NCBI RefSeq assembly: GCF_012273655.1
Contig: NZ_JAAWWP010000006.1
Span: forward strand, 124,001 to 188,000
Source of the DNA: Streptomyces physcomitrii
Lineage (GTDB): Bacteria; Actinomycetota; Actinomycetes; Streptomycetales; Streptomycetaceae
Direction: 5' to 3'
DNA: 64,000 nucleotides
Shown: positions 61,530-64,000 of the stretch, piece after piece
How the letters are laid out: each line of letters begins with the position of its first letter
Numbering within the stretch: position 1 is the stretch's first letter
The notes under the pieces: generated by a model
Database searches by the model: none
Seen by the model: the letters and a program-made list of their open reading frames with translations, nothing else
Told to the model about the DNA's origin: nothing
Position numbers and translations under genes: made by a program

Positions 61530-62597
61530 GTGCCCACTGTGCCCTCGGCTGAACCGACTGCCGACGCGGTGGACGTGACCGCGCTCCTGGAGCGCGGCCG
61601 GACCCTGGCCACCCCGGTCCTGAAGGCCGCGGTGGACCGGCTGGCCTCCCCGATGGACACCGTCGCCGCCTACCACTTCGGCTGGATCGACGCCGAGGGC
61701 AGGCCCTCCGACGCCGACGGCGGCAAGGCGGTGCGGCCCGCCCTCGCGCTGATCTCCGCCCAGGCCGCGGGCGCCGAGCCCGAGACGGGCGTGCCCGGCG
61801 CGGTGGCCGTGGAGCTGGTGCACAACTTCTCGCTGCTGCACGACGACCTGATGGACGGCGACGAGCAGCGCCGCCACCGGGACACCGTCTGGAAGGTGCA
61901 CGGCCCGGCGCAGGCGATCCTGGTCGGCGACGCCCTGTTCGCCCTGGCCAACGAGATCCTCCTCGAACTCGGCACCGCCGAGGCGGGCCGCGCGACCCGG
62001 CGGCTGACCACCGCCACCCGCAAGCTCATCGACGGCCAGGCCCAGGACATCTCCTACGAGCACCGCGAGCGGGTCACCGTCGAGGAGTGCCTGGAGATGG
62101 AGGGCAACAAGACCGGCGCGCTGCTCGCCTGCGCGGTCTCCATCGGGGCCGTGCTCGGCGGGGCGGACGACCGCACCGCGGACGTCCTGGAGAAGTACGG
62201 CCACCACCTGGGGCTCGCCTTCCAGGCGGTCGACGACCTGCTCGGCATCTGGGGCGACCCGGTGGCCACCGGCAAGCAGACCTGGAGCGATCTGCGCCAG
62301 CGCAAGAAGTCGCTGCCGGTGGTCGCGGCGCTCGCCGCCGGGGGCCCGGCCTCCGAGCAGCTCGGCGAACTCCTCGCCGCGGACGCCAAGAGCAACGACT
62401 TCGAGAGCTTCTCGGAGGAGGAGTTCGCCGCCCGCGCGGCCCTCATCGAGGAGGCCGGCGGACGGCGCTGGACGGCCGAGGAGGCCCGCCGCCAGCACGC
62501 CGTCGCGCTGGACGCGCTCGACGAGGTCGAGATGGACCAGCGGGTACGCGAGCAGCTCACCGCCCTCGCCGACTTCGTCGTCGTACGGAAGCGGTGA
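61530..62597 (+). CDS. Polyprenyl diphosphate synthase
   Basis: This is an isoprenyl-chain synthase of 355 residues from GTG 61530, which has AGAGGAG five bases upstream. An ATG at 61470 overlapping the hpnE stop is an alternative. The first Asp-rich motif is LLHDDLMDGDEQRRH near residue 100, and the second region is FQAVDDLLGIWGD near 235, whose last position departs from strict DDxxD. GNKTGALLACAVSIG and RKKSLPVVAAL also match the family. It probably supplies farnesyl diphosphate (or a longer prenyl diphosphate) to HpnD. The exact chain length cannot be read. Confidence 0.92.
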   Translation: MPTVPSAEPTADAVDVTALLERGRTLATPVLKAAVDRLASPMDTVAAYHFGWIDAEGRPSDADGGKAVRPALALISAQAAGAEPETGVPGAVAVELVHNFSLLHDDLMDGDEQRRHRDTVWKVHGPAQAILVGDALFALANEILLELGTAEAGRATRRLTTATRKLIDGQAQDISYEHRERVTVEECLEMEGNKTGALLACAVSIGAVLGGADDRTADVLEKYGHHLGLAFQAVDDLLGIWGDPVATGKQTWSDLRQRKKSLPVVAALAAGGPASEQLGELLAADAKSNDFESFSEEEFAARAALIEEAGGRRWTAEEARRQHAVALDALDEVEMDQRVREQLTALADFVVVRKR

Positions 62598-62723
62598 GCG
62601 CTTCGGTACCACGCAGCCTCGTCCGGGGTGAGTGCGCGCACCCCTGACAAGTCGCCGGTCTCCCGGTCCCGGACCAGACCGACGGCGGACCCAGCAGAAG
62701 GAACACTGCACGAAGGGGAAGCC

Positions 62724-64000
62724 ATGACAGCGACGACCGACGGAAGCACCGGAGCCACGACTCCGCTCGCTGCCGCGGCCACCGAGCACGAACCGCACCG
62801 CACCGGGGGCGCGGCCGCCGAGGCGGTGCGGCGCGCCACCGACTTCCTGCTCGCCAGACAGGACGCCGAGGGCTGGTGGAAGGGCGACCTGGAGACCAAC
62901 GTCACCATGGACGCCGAAGACCTGATGCTGCGTCAGTTCCTCGGCATCCGGGACGAGAAGACCACCCGGGCCGCCGCGCTCTTCATCCGCGGCGAGCAGC
63001 GCGAGGACGGCACCTGGGCCACCTTCTACGGGGGGCCCGGTGACCTCTCGACCACCGTCGAGGCCTATGTCGCGCTCCGGCTCGCCGGTGACGAGCCCGA
63101 GGCCCCGCACATGGCGAAGGCCGCCGCCTGGGTCAGGGAGCAGGGCGGCATCGCCGCGAGCCGTGTCTTCACCCGGATCTGGCTGGCCCTCTTCGGCTGG
63201 TGGAGCTACGACGACCTGCCCGAACTCCCGCCGGAACTCATCTACTTCCCGCAGTGGTTCCCGCTCAACATCTACCGCTTCGGCTGCTGGGCACGGCAGA
63301 CCATCGTGCCGCTGACCATCGTCTCCGCCAAGCGCCCGGTACGGCCCGCCCCCTTCGGCCTCGACGAGCTGCACACCGACCCGGCGGTGCCCGTGCCGCC
63401 GCAGCCGCTCGCCCCCGCGGCCAGCTGGGACGGCGTCTTCCAGCGCCTGGACAAGGTGGTCCGCGCCTACCGCAAGGTCGCCCCGCGCAGGGTCCGCAAG
63501 GCGGCGATGCGCTCCGCCGCCCGGTGGATCGTCGAACGCCAGGAGAACGACGGCTGCTGGGGCGGCATCCAGCCCCCCGCCGTGTACTCGGTGATCGCCC
63601 TGCACCTGCTCGGCTACGACCTGGACCACCCGGTGCTGCGGGCCGGTCTGGAGGCCCTGGACAACTTCGCGGTCTGGCGCGAGGACGGCGCCCGGATGAT
63701 CGAGGCCTGCCAGTCCCCGGTCTGGGACACCTGTCTGGCCACCATCGCGCTCGCCGACGCCGGACTGCCCGCCGACCACCCGCAGTTGGTGAAGGCCGCC
63801 GACTGGATGCTCGGCGAACAGGTCGTCCGCCCGGGGGACTGGTCCCTGAGCCGCCCTCAACTGCCGCCGGGCGGCTGGGCGTTCGAGTTCCACAACGACA
63901 ACTACCCGGACACCGACGACACCGCCGAAGTGATCCTCGCGCTGCGGCGGGTCGAGCACCCCGACCCCGGGCGGGTGGACGCGGCGGTCTCCCGCGGGGT
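62724..64000 (+). CDS. shc: Squalene-hopene cyclase (truncated by the window edge)
   Basis: Shc cyclises squalene to hopene and hopanol in the membrane. The gene starts at ATG 62724 after GAAGGGGA and runs off the window, leaving 425 codons. An N-terminal variable region is followed by QW repeats (QDAEGWWKGDLE near residue 50, QREDGTWATFYGG near 92, QENDGCWGGIQ near 273). The catalytic DxDDTA motif is visible as DTDDTAEV near 398. The remaining third should lie beyond the window. It is the committed step of the operon, whose upstream genes make squalene. Confidence 0.95.
   Translation, partial: MTATTDGSTGATTPLAAAATEHEPHRTGGAAAEAVRRATDFLLARQDAEGWWKGDLETNVTMDAEDLMLRQFLGIRDEKTTRAAALFIRGEQREDGTWATFYGGPGDLSTTVEAYVALRLAGDEPEAPHMAKAAAWVREQGGIAASRVFTRIWLALFGWWSYDDLPELPPELIYFPQWFPLNIYRFGCWARQTIVPLTIVSAKRPVRPAPFGLDELHTDPAVPVPPQPLAPAASWDGVFQRLDKVVRAYRKVAPRRVRKAAMRSAARWIVERQENDGCWGGIQPPAVYSVIALHLLGYDLDHPVLRAGLEALDNFAVWREDGARMIEACQSPVWDTCLATIALADAGLPADHPQLVKAADWMLGEQVVRPGDWSLSRPQLPPGGWAFEFHNDNYPDTDDTAEVILALRRVEHPDPGRVDAAVSRG

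Overview
The window is high-GC, high-third-position-GC DNA with GTG/TTG starts, ATGA and GTGA gene overlaps, SpoIIE/RsbW-type proteins and a hopanoid gene cluster. These are hallmarks of a Streptomyces chromosome. From memory, the order idi, cation exporter, CDP-alcohol phosphotransferase/ABC cluster and hopanoid genes matches the S. coelicolor region around SCO6750 to SCO6764. I could not verify this by search. No tRNA, rRNA, CRISPR array, insertion sequence or prophage was recognised.

Layout. 1-2.8 kb: a membrane sensor with PAS, GAF, SpoIIE phosphatase and HATPase domains. 2.97-16.5 kb: a complete group 1h-type [NiFe] hydrogenase locus. It has small and large subunits, a NifU-like protein, three poorly characterised accessory proteins, a maturation endopeptidase, a 33-residue membrane peptide and hypA-B-F-C-D-E. 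It ends in a strong hairpin. 16.6-18.5 kb: small membrane/secreted proteins and a TetR regulator. 18.6-24.1 kb (minus): a tightly overlapping valine/isobutyrate degradation operon (mmsA, acyl-CoA dehydrogenase, HIBYL-CoA hydrolase, mmsB, enoyl-CoA hydratase). It is preceded by a cobalamin riboswitch that reads toward mmsA. 24.5-26.4 kb: a Streptomyces-type hypothetical gene, cobF (cobalamin biosynthesis) and an Lrp/AsnC regulator.

26.6-47.3 kb is mixed housekeeping and accessory content. It includes an aldo/keto reductase, an ECF sigma factor between a DUF4232-like membrane protein and a Tat-exported deacetylase, a FUSC-type membrane protein, a lactonase, a chelatase-like protein, a sugar kinase-like protein, uracil-DNA glycosylase and a homocysteine methyltransferase. 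An old-yellow-enzyme reductase lies divergent from an ArsR regulator, with two matching operators between them. Ferredoxin-NADP reductase, TetR, HAD, PAP2, M56, enoyl-CoA hydratase and HATPase genes follow.

47.3-64 kb is envelope-lipid oriented: idi, a possible 17-residue Cys-rich peptide and a cation exporter. Then comes a seven-gene run (50.6-57.7 kb) with two CDP-alcohol phosphotransferases, a nucleotidyltransferase, a glycerol-1-phosphate dehydrogenase-like protein, a GT2 glycosyltransferase and a two-component ABC exporter. This looks like synthesis and export of an uncharacterised phospho-alcohol-linked envelope glycan, and it is the most interesting region of the window. The right end is the hopanoid operon hpnC-hpnD-hpnE-polyprenyl synthase-shc, with shc cut by the window edge. 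Small open frames precede hpnC and bridge hpnD and hpnE with perfect start/stop overlaps.
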